This document shows positions 7,473-13,638 of a stretch of 13,638 nt of DNA, one piece after another. A program made the translations under genes and the position numbers. The notes beneath the pieces were generated by a model that was not told where the DNA came from, did not search any database, and worked only from the letters and a program-made list of their open reading frames with translations. Source of the DNA: Rhodanobacteraceae bacterium UBA703 (lineage in GTDB: Bacteria; Pseudomonadota; Gammaproteobacteria; Xanthomonadales; Rhodanobacteraceae); contig DBMH01000115.1 of NCBI GenBank assembly GCA_002297645.1, positions 1-13,638 of the forward strand, written 5' to 3'. Numbering within the stretch: position 1 is the stretch's first letter; every line of letters begins with the position of its first letter.

Positions 7473-7673
7473 GAGGGCCCGCTGCTCCGAGGCATCGCAT
7501 CCGAGTTTCGACGAGCCGTCGGGCGGCCGATCGAAGCTGTCTTGCGGCGGCCGGCGCGGTGACGGGAGACTGGATGGCGATGGCTCGTGAACGAAGAGTC
7601 GCACGTTCCGTGCCTATGCTGCACGCGCCGATCGGAGGCGTCGCGGAATCCTCTGCCACCGCCTTTTTCTCGT
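7473..7673. other. Intergenic region between the reductase and the membrane-protein gene
   Basis: About 200 bases between the convergent reductase and TPR membrane-protein genes. Short open frames exist on both strands but none has a credible start, domain or composition. I see no RNA gene. The stretch ends in a terminator-like hairpin, listed separately. Confidence 0.5.
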
Positions 7674-7702
7674 GCCGCGGCAGCGTCAGCCGCGGCGTTT
7701 TT
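7674..7702 (+). terminator. Rho-independent terminator overlapping the end of the opposing gene
   Basis: GCCGCGG (7674-7680), a 9-base loop, then CCGCGGC (7690-7696) form a perfect 7-bp stem. It is followed on the plus strand by G and five T residues (7698-7702). This fits an intrinsic terminator for the fatty acyl-CoA reductase transcript, about 200 bases after its stop. The stop codon of the opposing gene (7686-7688) lies in the loop, and the T-tract is the complement of its last Lys codon and flanking bases. On the minus strand the stem is not followed by T residues, so it should act in one direction only. Confidence 0.6.
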
Positions 7703-9176
7703 CCGTCCTGCTGGGGGAAGCCGCTTCTCGGACGGCCTGCCGTGCCGGACATTGCATCGGCCCGGCATCTTCCGGCGCTGCGAGACCGAGATTGATCGCC
7801 GCCTGCTCGTTGTCGGGTTCCAGCGCCAACGCGCAGCGGTACGCCGCCGCCGCCTGTGGCGTGTCGCCCGCCAGGCGATAGGCATAGCCGAGGTTGAGCC
7901 ACGCGCGCGCCTTGTCCGGCGAATCGCGCACGGTCGCCTGCCAGAGCGCGACTTCGCTGCGATAGTCGGTATTGCGTTGCGCGGTCGCGAAGGCCGCCGC
8001 CGTGCACAGCACGAGCGCGGACGCGCAGGCAAGCAGGCGTCCGGCCGGGCGTGCGCAGGCGCCAACGAGCACGCACGAGAGCGCGAGCGCGGGGCCGGCG
8101 ACGGCGAGGTAGAGATGGCGATCGTTGACGAGATCGAGGCGCGGCAGCAGCGAGTTGGCCGGTGCGAGCAGCACGAAGTACCAGCCGATCGCGAAGGCGA
8201 GCCACGGCCGGTGGCGGCGCGAGGAGAACATCGTCGCGATCAGTACGGCCAGCAGCAGGGCGCTGGCGATCAGCGCCGGCGATACGTGTGCCGGTACGCG
8301 AAGATCGGGGTCGATGTTGCAGACGCCCAGCAAGGACTGCGTGAGCAGGTAGCCGTGCGCGAGCAACTGGCCCATGGCCTGTTCGACGAGCGACCGGGCA
8401 TCGAGGCTGGCGCCGAAGAATCGTTGGTAGCCCGGCGTCAGCGCCGCTGCGACGGCCGCGATCGCCGCGACGAGCGCGTAGCGGCGCAGTCGGCGGAATT
8501 CGGCGCGCAGCGAGCGGCCGGTCGCCCAGGCCCGCAGGAGCGGGATGACCGGGATCACCAGCGCGGTCTCGCGTACGGCCAGCGCGAGCGCGAATGCGGC
8601 AGGCCCGCTCCAGGCGAGCGTCCGGTCCGACGGGTGCGCGCGAGAGACGTCGTCGGCGAGCAGGGCGCCCAGGCAGAACGTCGCTGCGAGCGAGATCGAG
8701 CGTCCGCTCGCGTAGGTGACGGCTTCGGTCGCGGCCGGATGCACGGCGAACAGCAGCGCGGCGAGCAGGGCTGCGAGGTCCGGATGCTCGAGCGACGGTG
8801 CGAGCGTGAGCAGCCACCGCCGCAGCAAGGCCCACAACAGGCACGCGTTGAGCGCGTGGATCGCGATGTTCGTCGCGTGGACGGCGATCACGCCGCCGCC
8901 GGTTTCATGGGTGAATGCGTAGCTGAGCTTGAGCAGCGGGCGAATGCCGGGCAGCGCGTGCCACCAGCCGGCGAGGCTTTGTGCGGCAGGATTGCCGAGG
9001 ATCGCGGCGAAATCGTCGAACTGCCAGGTGGCGGTGAAGGCGTTGGCGTAGGCGGCGAGGACGGCCGCGATCAGGATGGAGATCGCCGGCAGCGCGCGAA
9101 CCAGCGGCGTCTGGCTCGTCGCAGCCTCCCCGCGCGGGCTTCGGAGCCTTCCTTCGGCGCCGTGCGCCCCCGCCAT
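7686..9176 (-). CDS. Polytopic membrane protein with C-terminal TPR, TMTC / GT-C glycosyltransferase-like
   Basis: Predicted inner-membrane protein of 496 residues. About ten hydrophobic segments fall at roughly 27-47, 100-118, 135-147, 160-177, 190-214, 232-248, 297-316, 325-342, 355-375 and 380-400. One TPR-like unit (~424-457, ARAWLNLGYAYRLAGDTPQA) ends it. Features shared with TMTC-type GT-C proteins are an early acidic pair in WQFDDF (Asp54, Asp55) after the first membrane helix, HPAATEAVTYASGR (146-159), and NDRHLYLA (351-358). These suggest transfer of sugar from a lipid-linked donor at the outer face, but donor and acceptor are unknown. ATG 9176 is preferred because GAGGTGA precedes it. 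An upstream in-frame ATG at 9269 has no ribosome-binding site, but would sit 4 bases after the carboxypeptidase stop; its extra 31 codons run through a palindromic repeat. It is last of three codirectional genes. Confidence 0.75.
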   Translation of the reverse strand: MAGAHGAEGRLRSPRGEAATSQTPLVRALPAISILIAAVLAAYANAFTATWQFDDFAAILGNPAAQSLAGWWHALPGIRPLLKLSYAFTHETGGGVIAVHATNIAIHALNACLLWALLRRWLLTLAPSLEHPDLAALLAALLFAVHPAATEAVTYASGRSISLAATFCLGALLADDVSRAHPSDRTLAWSGPAAFALALAVRETALVIPVIPLLRAWATGRSLRAEFRRLRRYALVAAIAAVAAALTPGYQRFFGASLDARSLVEQAMGQLLAHGYLLTQSLLGVCNIDPDLRVPAHVSPALIASALLLAVLIATMFSSRRHRPWLAFAIGWYFVLLAPANSLLPRLDLVNDRHLYLAVAGPALALSCVLVGACARPAGRLLACASALVLCTAAAFATAQRNTDYRSEVALWQATVRDSPDKARAWLNLGYAYRLAGDTPQAAAAYRCALALEPDNEQAAINLGLAAPEDAGPMQCPARQAVREAASPSRTEKRRG

Positions 9177-9181
9177 GGTCA

Positions 9182-9200
9182 CCTCGGACTTGATCCGGGG
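9182..9200. repeat. REP-like palindrome at the start of the TMTC-like gene
   Basis: CCTCGGA (9182-9188), loop CTTGA, TCCGGGG (9194-9200) form a 7-bp stem with one G-T pair. With the flanking GGTCA before it, this resembles short palindromic repeats of the form GTCACCCCGG-ACTTGATCCGGGG that are scattered between genes in many high-GC proteobacteria (from memory). Only one copy occurs in this window, so dispersal cannot be shown here. Read on the minus strand, its edge supplies the GAGGTGACC just before the ATG at 9176. Confidence 0.5.
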
Positions 9201-9273
9201 GCCGGCGTCCACTGGGGCCCTCGTCGCGGACGCGGGCAATACGGCGGTGCGAGCCTTGGGCGCGGTCATCGCG

Positions 9274-10161
9274 TCAATCGACCGCTGCGTCGCGGGGCGT
9301 CGCGTTGCCGGAATGCGCGGGCACCGATGGCGCCTCGAACGCGAGCTCGATCAATCCGATGCTGTCCCACCAGCGTTCCGGCGCATGCAGCAGCACGGCG
9401 AGCACGCGACGGCCGCCGCGATCGACCACGGCGACGAGGCAGCGGCCGGCCGCCGGCGTGGTGCCGGTTTTCAGGCCGCGCGCGCCGGGCAGGCCGTCGA
9501 GCAGCGCATTGGTGGTGCGGGCCGTGAACGTGCGGCCCTTCGCCGTTGCCATGCGCATTTCGCGCTGCTGCGTCATTTCGGCGAGTATCGGGGCGGCCAG
9601 CACCGCATGGGACAGCGTGGCGAGGTCGCGCGCACTGCCGTATTGCCCCGGGGCGTCGTGGCCGCAGGGATCGGCGTAGTGCGTGTTCGCGAGCCCGAGC
9701 GCTGCCGCGCGCACGTTCATGCGCGCGACGAACGAGGCGGTCGGGCTACGTGGATCGGACGCCGCGCCGATCGCATCGGCCAGGGCGCGGCAGGCATCGT
9801 TGGCCGAGCGCACCAGTGTGGCGAGCAGCAGGTCGCGCTGCTTCACCTGTTCGCCGCGTCGCAGGCCGATGCGCGTTCCCGTTTCCATGGCGGCACCCGC
9901 GGACACCTCGGCCCAGCCGTCGAGATCGCCGTGCTCGACGGCGATCAGTGCGGTCATCAGCTTGGCGAGGCTCGCGGTGGGCAGGCGCGCATCGGCGCGG
10001 CCGGCCCAGAGCGGCCGGCCGTCGATCTCGACCCAGTACGCCGAGGCGACGTCGGGGTAAGCGTCGACCGGCGCTTCGACTGCCGCTGCCGCGCGCGCGC
10101 CGGCACCGGCGTACGTGAGCACGAGCGCGAACATCGACGCGAGCAGGCGGCGCGGTTCCAT
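9274..10161 (-). CDS. D-alanyl-D-alanine carboxypeptidase (peptidase S11, penicillin-binding protein)
   Basis: Periplasmic serine enzyme that removes the terminal D-Ala from peptidoglycan stem peptides (or cleaves related bonds). The product has 295 residues. Residues ~5-25 form a signal peptide (cleavage near AGARA-A). The three active-site motifs of the S11 family are intact and well spaced: SLAK (nucleophile Ser64, Lys67), SAN (119-121) and KTG (231-233). It is short: E. coli PBP5/6 are ~400 residues with a second beta domain and a C-terminal amphipathic anchor. Here little follows the catalytic domain, so it resembles the PBP7 (PbpG) or soluble class. The ATG at 10161 overlaps the upstream DUF3617 stop as TGATG, indicating translational coupling. 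A longer upstream frame is rejected because it runs inside the DUF3617 gene. Confidence 0.92.
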   Translation of the reverse strand: MEPRRLLASMFALVLTYAGAGARAAAAVEAPVDAYPDVASAYWVEIDGRPLWAGRADARLPTASLAKLMTALIAVEHGDLDGWAEVSAGAAMETGTRIGLRRGEQVKQRDLLLATLVRSANDACRALADAIGAASDPRSPTASFVARMNVRAAALGLANTHYADPCGHDAPGQYGSARDLATLSHAVLAAPILAEMTQQREMRMATAKGRTFTARTTNALLDGLPGARGLKTGTTPAAGRCLVAVVDRGGRRVLAVLLHAPERWWDSIGLIELAFEAPSVPAHSGNATPRDAAVD

Positions 10162-11213
10162 CAGCCGCCGCCGAGGCGATCCTTCAGGCTCTTCAGCCGG
10201 TCGCCGAACGACGGCTTCCTGGGCGCCTCGTCGTTTTTCACCGGTGCCGCTGCCGCGGGCGCCGTGGTTGCGGGAGTGGCGTCGCCGGCCTGCGCATTGC
10301 GGGCGCGCAGGCGTTCGGTGGCGTAGCTGTGGCAGAACGCGCGATAGGGCGAGGACTGCATCGCGGTGTAGCCGCGCCCCTCGCATTGCTGCGCGGCGAG
10401 CGCGCGCGCGCGCTCGGGGCAGTGCTGCGCGAGGAAGCGGCCATTGCGGTTCGGATCGGCGTCGGCGCAATGGCGCGGCACGAGATCGGGGCAGTAGTCG
10501 CCGACGAAGTCGAAATTCCCGTTCGATTCGGCGCGACCGCATGCCTGAGCGAGGATCGCGGCGCGGGAGCCGCCACAGGCTTCGACCGCCTGCCAGGCCA
10601 CGCCGCCGTAGGTGCGGTCGGATTCGGCGAAGTGCGCCGGATCACCGGCCTGTCCCATCGTGCGGTTCACGTTGGCGCAGAACTTCGCCTTGTACGTGGG
10701 GCAGACGGCCTTCGGACCGACGTACATCGAATGCGACACGATCGAGTCGACCTGTGCCTCGCAGGCTTGTGCGGTCATCGCCTTGCCCATCGCCTCCGGC
10801 GATTCGGTGGCGTAGTCGCAGGTGCCGATGCGCTTGCCTTCGTAGCTCATCGTCATCTGCTGGCCTTGCGCCTGCACCTTCATGCTGCCGCGATAGCCGT
10901 CGGGCAGGGTTTCCATCTCGCCGTCGCCGGTCATCGCGTTCTTGCCGGTGCAGACGAGGCGGTACGAGGCCTTGCTGCCCTCGACGCGGAAGTCCTGCAC
11001 GTCGCAGTCCTTCTCCTTCGGGATGGCCTGCTCGCTGACCGGCTGCGCGCGCGCGGTACAGACCTCGGTCGGTCGGGTCGGCATGGACATGCCGGCCATC
11101 TGCATCTTCATGGTGACGCGATAGCGGTCGCCGCTGTCGGGTGCGGCGACGGCGCCGATCGCGGTGCAGCACAGGGCGGCGGCGAGGACGCCTCGCGGAA
11201 GGAACGATGTCAT
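10161..11213 (-). CDS. Exported DUF3617 protein with a cysteine-rich C-terminal extension
   Basis: Periplasmic protein of 350 residues, function unknown. A signal peptide covers ~1-23 (cleavage near GAVAA-P). Residues ~28-135 fit DUF3617: RYRVTMKMQMAGMSMPTRPTEVC, paired cysteines (52, 70, 88, 132), a DGEMETLPDGYRGSMKV strand pair and MSYEGKRIGTC. DUF3617 proteins are usually about half this length. Here ~145-300 adds ten further cysteines (151, 171, 179, 213, 225, 241, 249, 265, 277, 294), which could form disulfides in the periplasm. Residues ~305-330 are an Ala/Pro/Thr-rich linker, and the tail is basic and helical (FGDRLKSLKDRL). A GGAG lies 8 nt before ATG 11213. Its stop overlaps the start of the carboxypeptidase gene (TGATG), so the two are made together. 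A role near the cell wall is inferred from that coupling only. Confidence 0.8.
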   Translation of the reverse strand: MTSFLPRGVLAAALCCTAIGAVAAPDSGDRYRVTMKMQMAGMSMPTRPTEVCTARAQPVSEQAIPKEKDCDVQDFRVEGSKASYRLVCTGKNAMTGDGEMETLPDGYRGSMKVQAQGQQMTMSYEGKRIGTCDYATESPEAMGKAMTAQACEAQVDSIVSHSMYVGPKAVCPTYKAKFCANVNRTMGQAGDPAHFAESDRTYGGVAWQAVEACGGSRAAILAQACGRAESNGNFDFVGDYCPDLVPRHCADADPNRNGRFLAQHCPERARALAAQQCEGRGYTAMQSSPYRAFCHSYATERLRARNAQAGDATPATTAPAAAAPVKNDEAPRKPSFGDRLKSLKDRLGGG

Positions 11214-11468
11214 GGAGCGGCTCCGGACGGCGCGGGAGGCGCCGGGTCCTCCCCCTTACGGAAGATCGGGGGGAAAACCCTCAAACGGACGGACGCGTTC
11301 CATTCGTCTCTCGACCAGAGCGCATGGCCATGGCGCCAAGAAGAGGCCGCCCGAGGCATCGGCGACCTCGCTACGTGACCTTCCGGAGGGAAACGTCGCC
11401 GCGGAAGCCCCGCTTCCGCAGGGCACTCGCGTCCGTCGAGACGGTTTCGGCCGCGATGCCGTTCCCGC
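11214..11468. other. Spacer between the fadB-like gene and the DUF3617 gene
   Basis: 255 bases with no credible gene. It should contain the end of the fadB-like transcript and the promoter of the DUF3617/carboxypeptidase unit. On the minus strand a weak -35-like TTGAGG lies at the complement of 11279-11284, but no good -10 follows. Two hairpins lie in the presumed DUF3617 leader. One pairs CGGCGC (11228-11233) with GCGCCG (11239-11244). The other pairs TCCCCC (11250-11255) with GGGGGA (11269-11274). Their role is unknown. Confidence 0.45.
11401..11419 (-). terminator. Perfect 8-bp hairpin after the fadB-like gene, possible terminator
   Basis: GCGGAAGC (11401-11408) and GCTTCCGC (11412-11419) flank a 3-base loop, giving a tight 8-bp stem 49 bases downstream of the fadB-like stop on the minus strand. 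Only a short TTT occurs beyond it on that strand, several bases away, so intrinsic termination would be weak. The position supports a transcript end or mRNA-stabilising hairpin. Confidence 0.4.
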
Positions 11469-13520
11469 TCAGGTGCCTTTCAGTTCCGCGTCGTCCCATC
11501 CCGGCCTCGGCCCGAACCGCTCGCCATACTTCGCCGCGAGCGTTTCGAGCTTCGCTTTCAATACGTCGATGCCCGTATCGCGCACGTACTGGATCGGGCC
11601 GCCGCGGAACGGCGCGAAGCCGGTGCCGAAGATCACGCCGGCATCGAGCAGGTCGGCATCGTCGACGATGCGATCGTGCAGGCAGGCCACCGCCTCGTTG
11701 ACGAACGGCAGGATCAGGCGATCCTCGAGGTCGTCGGGCGCCGTGTAGTTCGGATCGACTTCCGGCTTCTGCGGTTTGCCGTCCTGCCACTTGTAGAAGC
11801 CTTCGCCGTCCTTCTTGCCGCGCTTGCCGCCGGCGACGAGCTCGGCGAGACCGGGCGGGATTTCCAGGCCGAGGAACGGGCCGAGTTCCTTGCCGACCGA
11901 CGCGGCGACGTCCAGTCCGACCGTGTCGAGCAATTCGATCGGTCCCATCGGCATGCCGAACTTCTTCGCCGCCTTGTCGATGACGGGGCCGGGAACGCCT
12001 TCGCTATAGGCGCGCGCTGCCTCGAGCATGTACGGCATCAGGATGCGGTTGACGAGGAAGCCCGGCGTGCCCTTGACCGGCACCGGCAGTTTGTCGATCG
12101 CCTTGCAGAACGCCAGCGCGCGCTTTTCGTTGGCGGCGTCGAGCTGGTCGTGGCGCACGATCTCCACCAGCGGCATCAGCGCGACCGGGTTGAAATAATG
12201 CAGGCCGAGGAATCGGGCAGGCACGGCTACGGCCTTGCGCAGTTCGTCGAGCGGGATGCTCGAGGTGTTCGTCGCCAGCAGCGCGTCGGCCTTGAGCTTC
12301 GCCTCGGTCGCACGGTACAGGGCTTCCTTGGCCTCCGGATTCTCGTAGATCGCCTCGATCGCGAGGTCGGCCGACGGGATGCCGTTGCCGTCGACGTCCG
12401 CCTTGAGCCGCGCCAGTGCGGGCTCGATGCGTTCGGGCGTCTTGAGTTTCTTCGTGAACAGCTCGCGCGCGCGGTCGAGCGCCGGCTGTACGAACTTCAT
12501 CTCGCGGTCCTGAAGGGTCACGTCGAAACCGCGCAGCGCGCACCAGGCGGCGATGTCGCCGCCCATGACGCCGGCGCCGACGACGTGCACGTGCCGGATG
12601 CCGTGCTCGGCGCCTCCGGCGAGACCCTTCAGGCGCTCCTGCAGGAAGAACACGCGGATCAGGTTGCGTGCGGTCGACGTAGTGGCCAGCTTGGCCACCG
12701 CGCGCGCCTCGAGCTTCAGGCGCTGCGTGATGCCCGAGCCGCCGCGGCGCCAGGTCTCGATCAGCGCGAACGGCGCCGGATACTGGTCCTTCCTTACCTT
12801 CGCCGCGGTCTGCTTGACGAGGATCGGCGCGAGGACCTGCCGCGTGGGCCACAGGTTCGTCGCCCAGGCCTTGGCGCGCTGCGCGAGCGGGCGCGCGCGC
12901 GGGTGGCGGATCATGTCCTTGGCGGTCTCGACGAGGAGGTCCGGCGAGGCCAGTGCGTCGACGAGGCCGATCGCCTTCGCGTTCTCGGCGGACGCCGTGC
13001 GCCCGGTCAGCATCAGTTCGAGCGCGGCGGGCGCGCCGATCAGGCGCGGCAGGCGCGCGCTGCCTCCCCAGCCGGGGAAGATGCCGAGCTTGACCTCGGG
13101 CAGGCCGATGCGCGTGGACGCGTCGCGCGAGGCGACGCGGTAGCGGCACGCCAGCGACAGTTCGGTGCCGCCGCCCATGCAGTAGCCATGGATGGCGGCG
13201 ACGGTCGGGCAGGGCAGCCTGGCGAGGCGCTGGAAGACGCGTTGGCCGTTCTCGAGCGCGTCGAGCACGCCGCCTTTCGCCTCGTAGCCGGCAAACTCCT
13301 TGAGGTCGGCGCCGGCGATGAAGCCGACGGGCTTGCCGGAGCGGACCACCAGTCCCTTGGGCGGCTCGAACGAGAGGCGCTCGACGATCTCGGAGAGTTC
13401 GTCGAGCACGGCGCGTGACAGCGCGTTGACCGCGCTGCCGGCGCGGTCGAGCGTGAGCACCACGATACCGTCGTCGTCGCGTGCAGGGTGCCAGTGCTGG
13501 AAACGCAGGCCTTCGAACAT
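11469..13520 (-). CDS. Fatty acid oxidation complex alpha subunit: enoyl-CoA hydratase / 3-hydroxyacyl-CoA dehydrogenase
   Basis: Bifunctional beta-oxidation enzyme of 683 residues that hydrates trans-2-enoyl-CoA and then oxidises L-3-hydroxyacyl-CoA with NAD+. The crotonase domain (~1-200) has the oxyanion-hole segment AGADLKEF (69-76) and the two catalytic glutamates, Glu120 in GGGTELSLAC and Glu142 in LPEVKLGIFPGWGG. A linker follows, then the NAD-binding domain with GAGVMG (315-320) and the catalytic His441 in LGLHYFNP with Glu453. Two 3HCDH C-terminal domains follow (~487-580 and ~600-683; GFLVNRIL and GTGFAPFRGGP). It is slightly shorter than E. coli FadB/FadJ (729/714). The start at 13520 is chosen for GGAG 7 nt upstream and the domain start. 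No thiolase (fadA/fadI) lies downstream; it could be upstream, beyond the window. Whether it is FadB or FadJ type is not clear from sequence alone, so no symbol is given. Confidence 0.95.
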   Translation of the reverse strand: MFEGLRFQHWHPARDDDGIVVLTLDRAGSAVNALSRAVLDELSEIVERLSFEPPKGLVVRSGKPVGFIAGADLKEFAGYEAKGGVLDALENGQRVFQRLARLPCPTVAAIHGYCMGGGTELSLACRYRVASRDASTRIGLPEVKLGIFPGWGGSARLPRLIGAPAALELMLTGRTASAENAKAIGLVDALASPDLLVETAKDMIRHPRARPLAQRAKAWATNLWPTRQVLAPILVKQTAAKVRKDQYPAPFALIETWRRGGSGITQRLKLEARAVAKLATTSTARNLIRVFFLQERLKGLAGGAEHGIRHVHVVGAGVMGGDIAAWCALRGFDVTLQDREMKFVQPALDRARELFTKKLKTPERIEPALARLKADVDGNGIPSADLAIEAIYENPEAKEALYRATEAKLKADALLATNTSSIPLDELRKAVAVPARFLGLHYFNPVALMPLVEIVRHDQLDAANEKRALAFCKAIDKLPVPVKGTPGFLVNRILMPYMLEAARAYSEGVPGPVIDKAAKKFGMPMGPIELLDTVGLDVAASVGKELGPFLGLEIPPGLAELVAGGKRGKKDGEGFYKWQDGKPQKPEVDPNYTAPDDLEDRLILPFVNEAVACLHDRIVDDADLLDAGVIFGTGFAPFRGGPIQYVRDTGIDVLKAKLETLAAKYGERFGPRPGWDDAELKGT

Positions 13521-13553
13521 TGACCGGCTCCGGGAAGCAGCGATGGGGCAGTT

Positions 13554-13583
13554 ATGATCCGGGCTAGCCATGCACCGGGTCAA
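13554..13583 (-). promoter_or_regulatory. Candidate sigma70-like promoter of the fadB-like gene
   Basis: On the minus strand TTGACC (complement of 13578-13583) is followed after 18 bases by GATCAT (complement of 13554-13559). The first matches the -35 consensus at five of six positions and the second matches -10 at four of six. This would give a leader of roughly 25-30 bases before the ATG at 13520. It is a pattern match only. Confidence 0.35.
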
Positions 13584-13638
13584 TCTGGCCAAATGGGCGG
13601 CCGGAACCGGCGCCCGCGCGGCACCGGGGGCGGAGCGC
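13570..13638 (+). CDS. Possible start of an unidentified divergent gene, cut by the window edge
   Basis: From ATG 13570 a plus-strand frame stays open for 23 codons to the window end. The peptide starts MHRVNLAKWAAGTGARA. A TATGAT hexamer at 13553-13558 lies upstream, but it is too close to be a standard -10 for a leadered mRNA. There is no clear ribosome-binding site. I do not recognise the product, and a frame this short in GC-rich DNA may be chance. Confidence 0.2.
   Translation, partial: MHRVNLAKWAAGTGARAAPGAER

Noticed and set aside
5454..7604. 716-codon open frame antisense to the fatty acyl-CoA reductase
   Set aside because: Composition is Arg/Asp/Val-rich with no domain. It mirrors a gene with intact motifs on the other strand, as expected for GC-rich DNA with few stop codons.
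7587..9527. 646-codon plus-strand open frame
   Set aside because: Antisense to the TMTC-like gene and part of the carboxypeptidase gene. It is an Arg/Gly-rich shadow with no recognisable domain.
10162..10542. N-terminal extension of the carboxypeptidase frame
   Set aside because: It is Arg-rich and overlaps the DUF3617 coding sequence. The signal peptide begins exactly at the overlapping ATG 10161.
11676..13418. 580-codon plus-strand open frame
   Set aside because: Antisense shadow of the fadB-like gene, whose catalytic residues and domain order are all intact. The shadow has low-complexity Arg/Glu/Ala content and no ribosome-binding site.
13521..13592. Upstream start of the fadB-like protein at 13592
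   Set aside because: The extra 24 residues lack crotonase similarity, whereas ATG 13520 has a GGAG at 7 nt and begins at the domain edge.
1..13638. CRISPR array, tRNA, insertion sequence or phage genes
   Set aside because: I looked for spaced direct repeats, tRNA-like arms, transposase or integrase motifs and phage structural genes, and saw none.

Overview
The window is about 13.6 kb of uniformly high-GC DNA, densely coded and with long spurious antisense open frames. Gene content and order (an Smc-type condensin followed by ZipA, a PhaD-like TetR regulator, a FadB-type beta-oxidation protein, a DUF3617 protein, a CSLREA/beta-helix secreted protein) suggest a gammaproteobacterium, most likely Xanthomonadales/Lysobacterales. 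The taxon is inferred from gene types only. I see no rRNA, tRNA, CRISPR, transposase, integrase or phage gene. The window looks chromosomal.

Layout. (1) 1-2561, plus strand: the 3' part of smc, then zipA, i.e. chromosome condensation followed by the FtsZ anchor of the divisome. ligA, the usual next gene in this order, is not here. (2) 2788-4149, minus: a secreted parallel beta-helix protein with an N-terminal CSLREA-like segment and a short Phe-Gly-Asn-Gly-Phe-Glu motif near the C-terminus. (3) 4310-7472: a lipid module. A PhaD-like TetR regulator and a small acyl-CoA-binding protein lie on the minus strand. Divergent from them, across 137 bp, is a 663-residue two-domain reductase of the alcohol-forming fatty acyl-CoA reductase type (Marinobacter Maqu_2507 / mycobacterial AcrA1 architecture). 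(4) 7686-11213, minus: a DUF3617 protein with a cysteine-rich extension, a D-Ala-D-Ala carboxypeptidase whose start codon overlaps the DUF3617 stop codon, and a polytopic TMTC/GT-C-like membrane protein ending in one TPR. (5) 11469-13520, minus: a FadB/FadJ-type fused enoyl-CoA hydratase/3-hydroxyacyl-CoA dehydrogenase.

How they fit together. Two themes recur. One is the cell envelope and division (smc, zipA, carboxypeptidase, DUF3617, TMTC-like protein, secreted beta-helix protein). The other is acyl-CoA metabolism (binding protein, reductase to fatty alcohol, beta-oxidation enzyme, TetR regulator probably sensing a lipid-derived ligand). The most interesting unit is the divergent regulator/binding-protein/reductase cassette, which would let the cell hold acyl-CoA and divert it to fatty alcohol, a wax-ester precursor. 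No wax synthase is visible. I found no strong evidence for a wholly new defence or mobile system. The notable points are unusual architectures and arrangements of known families.
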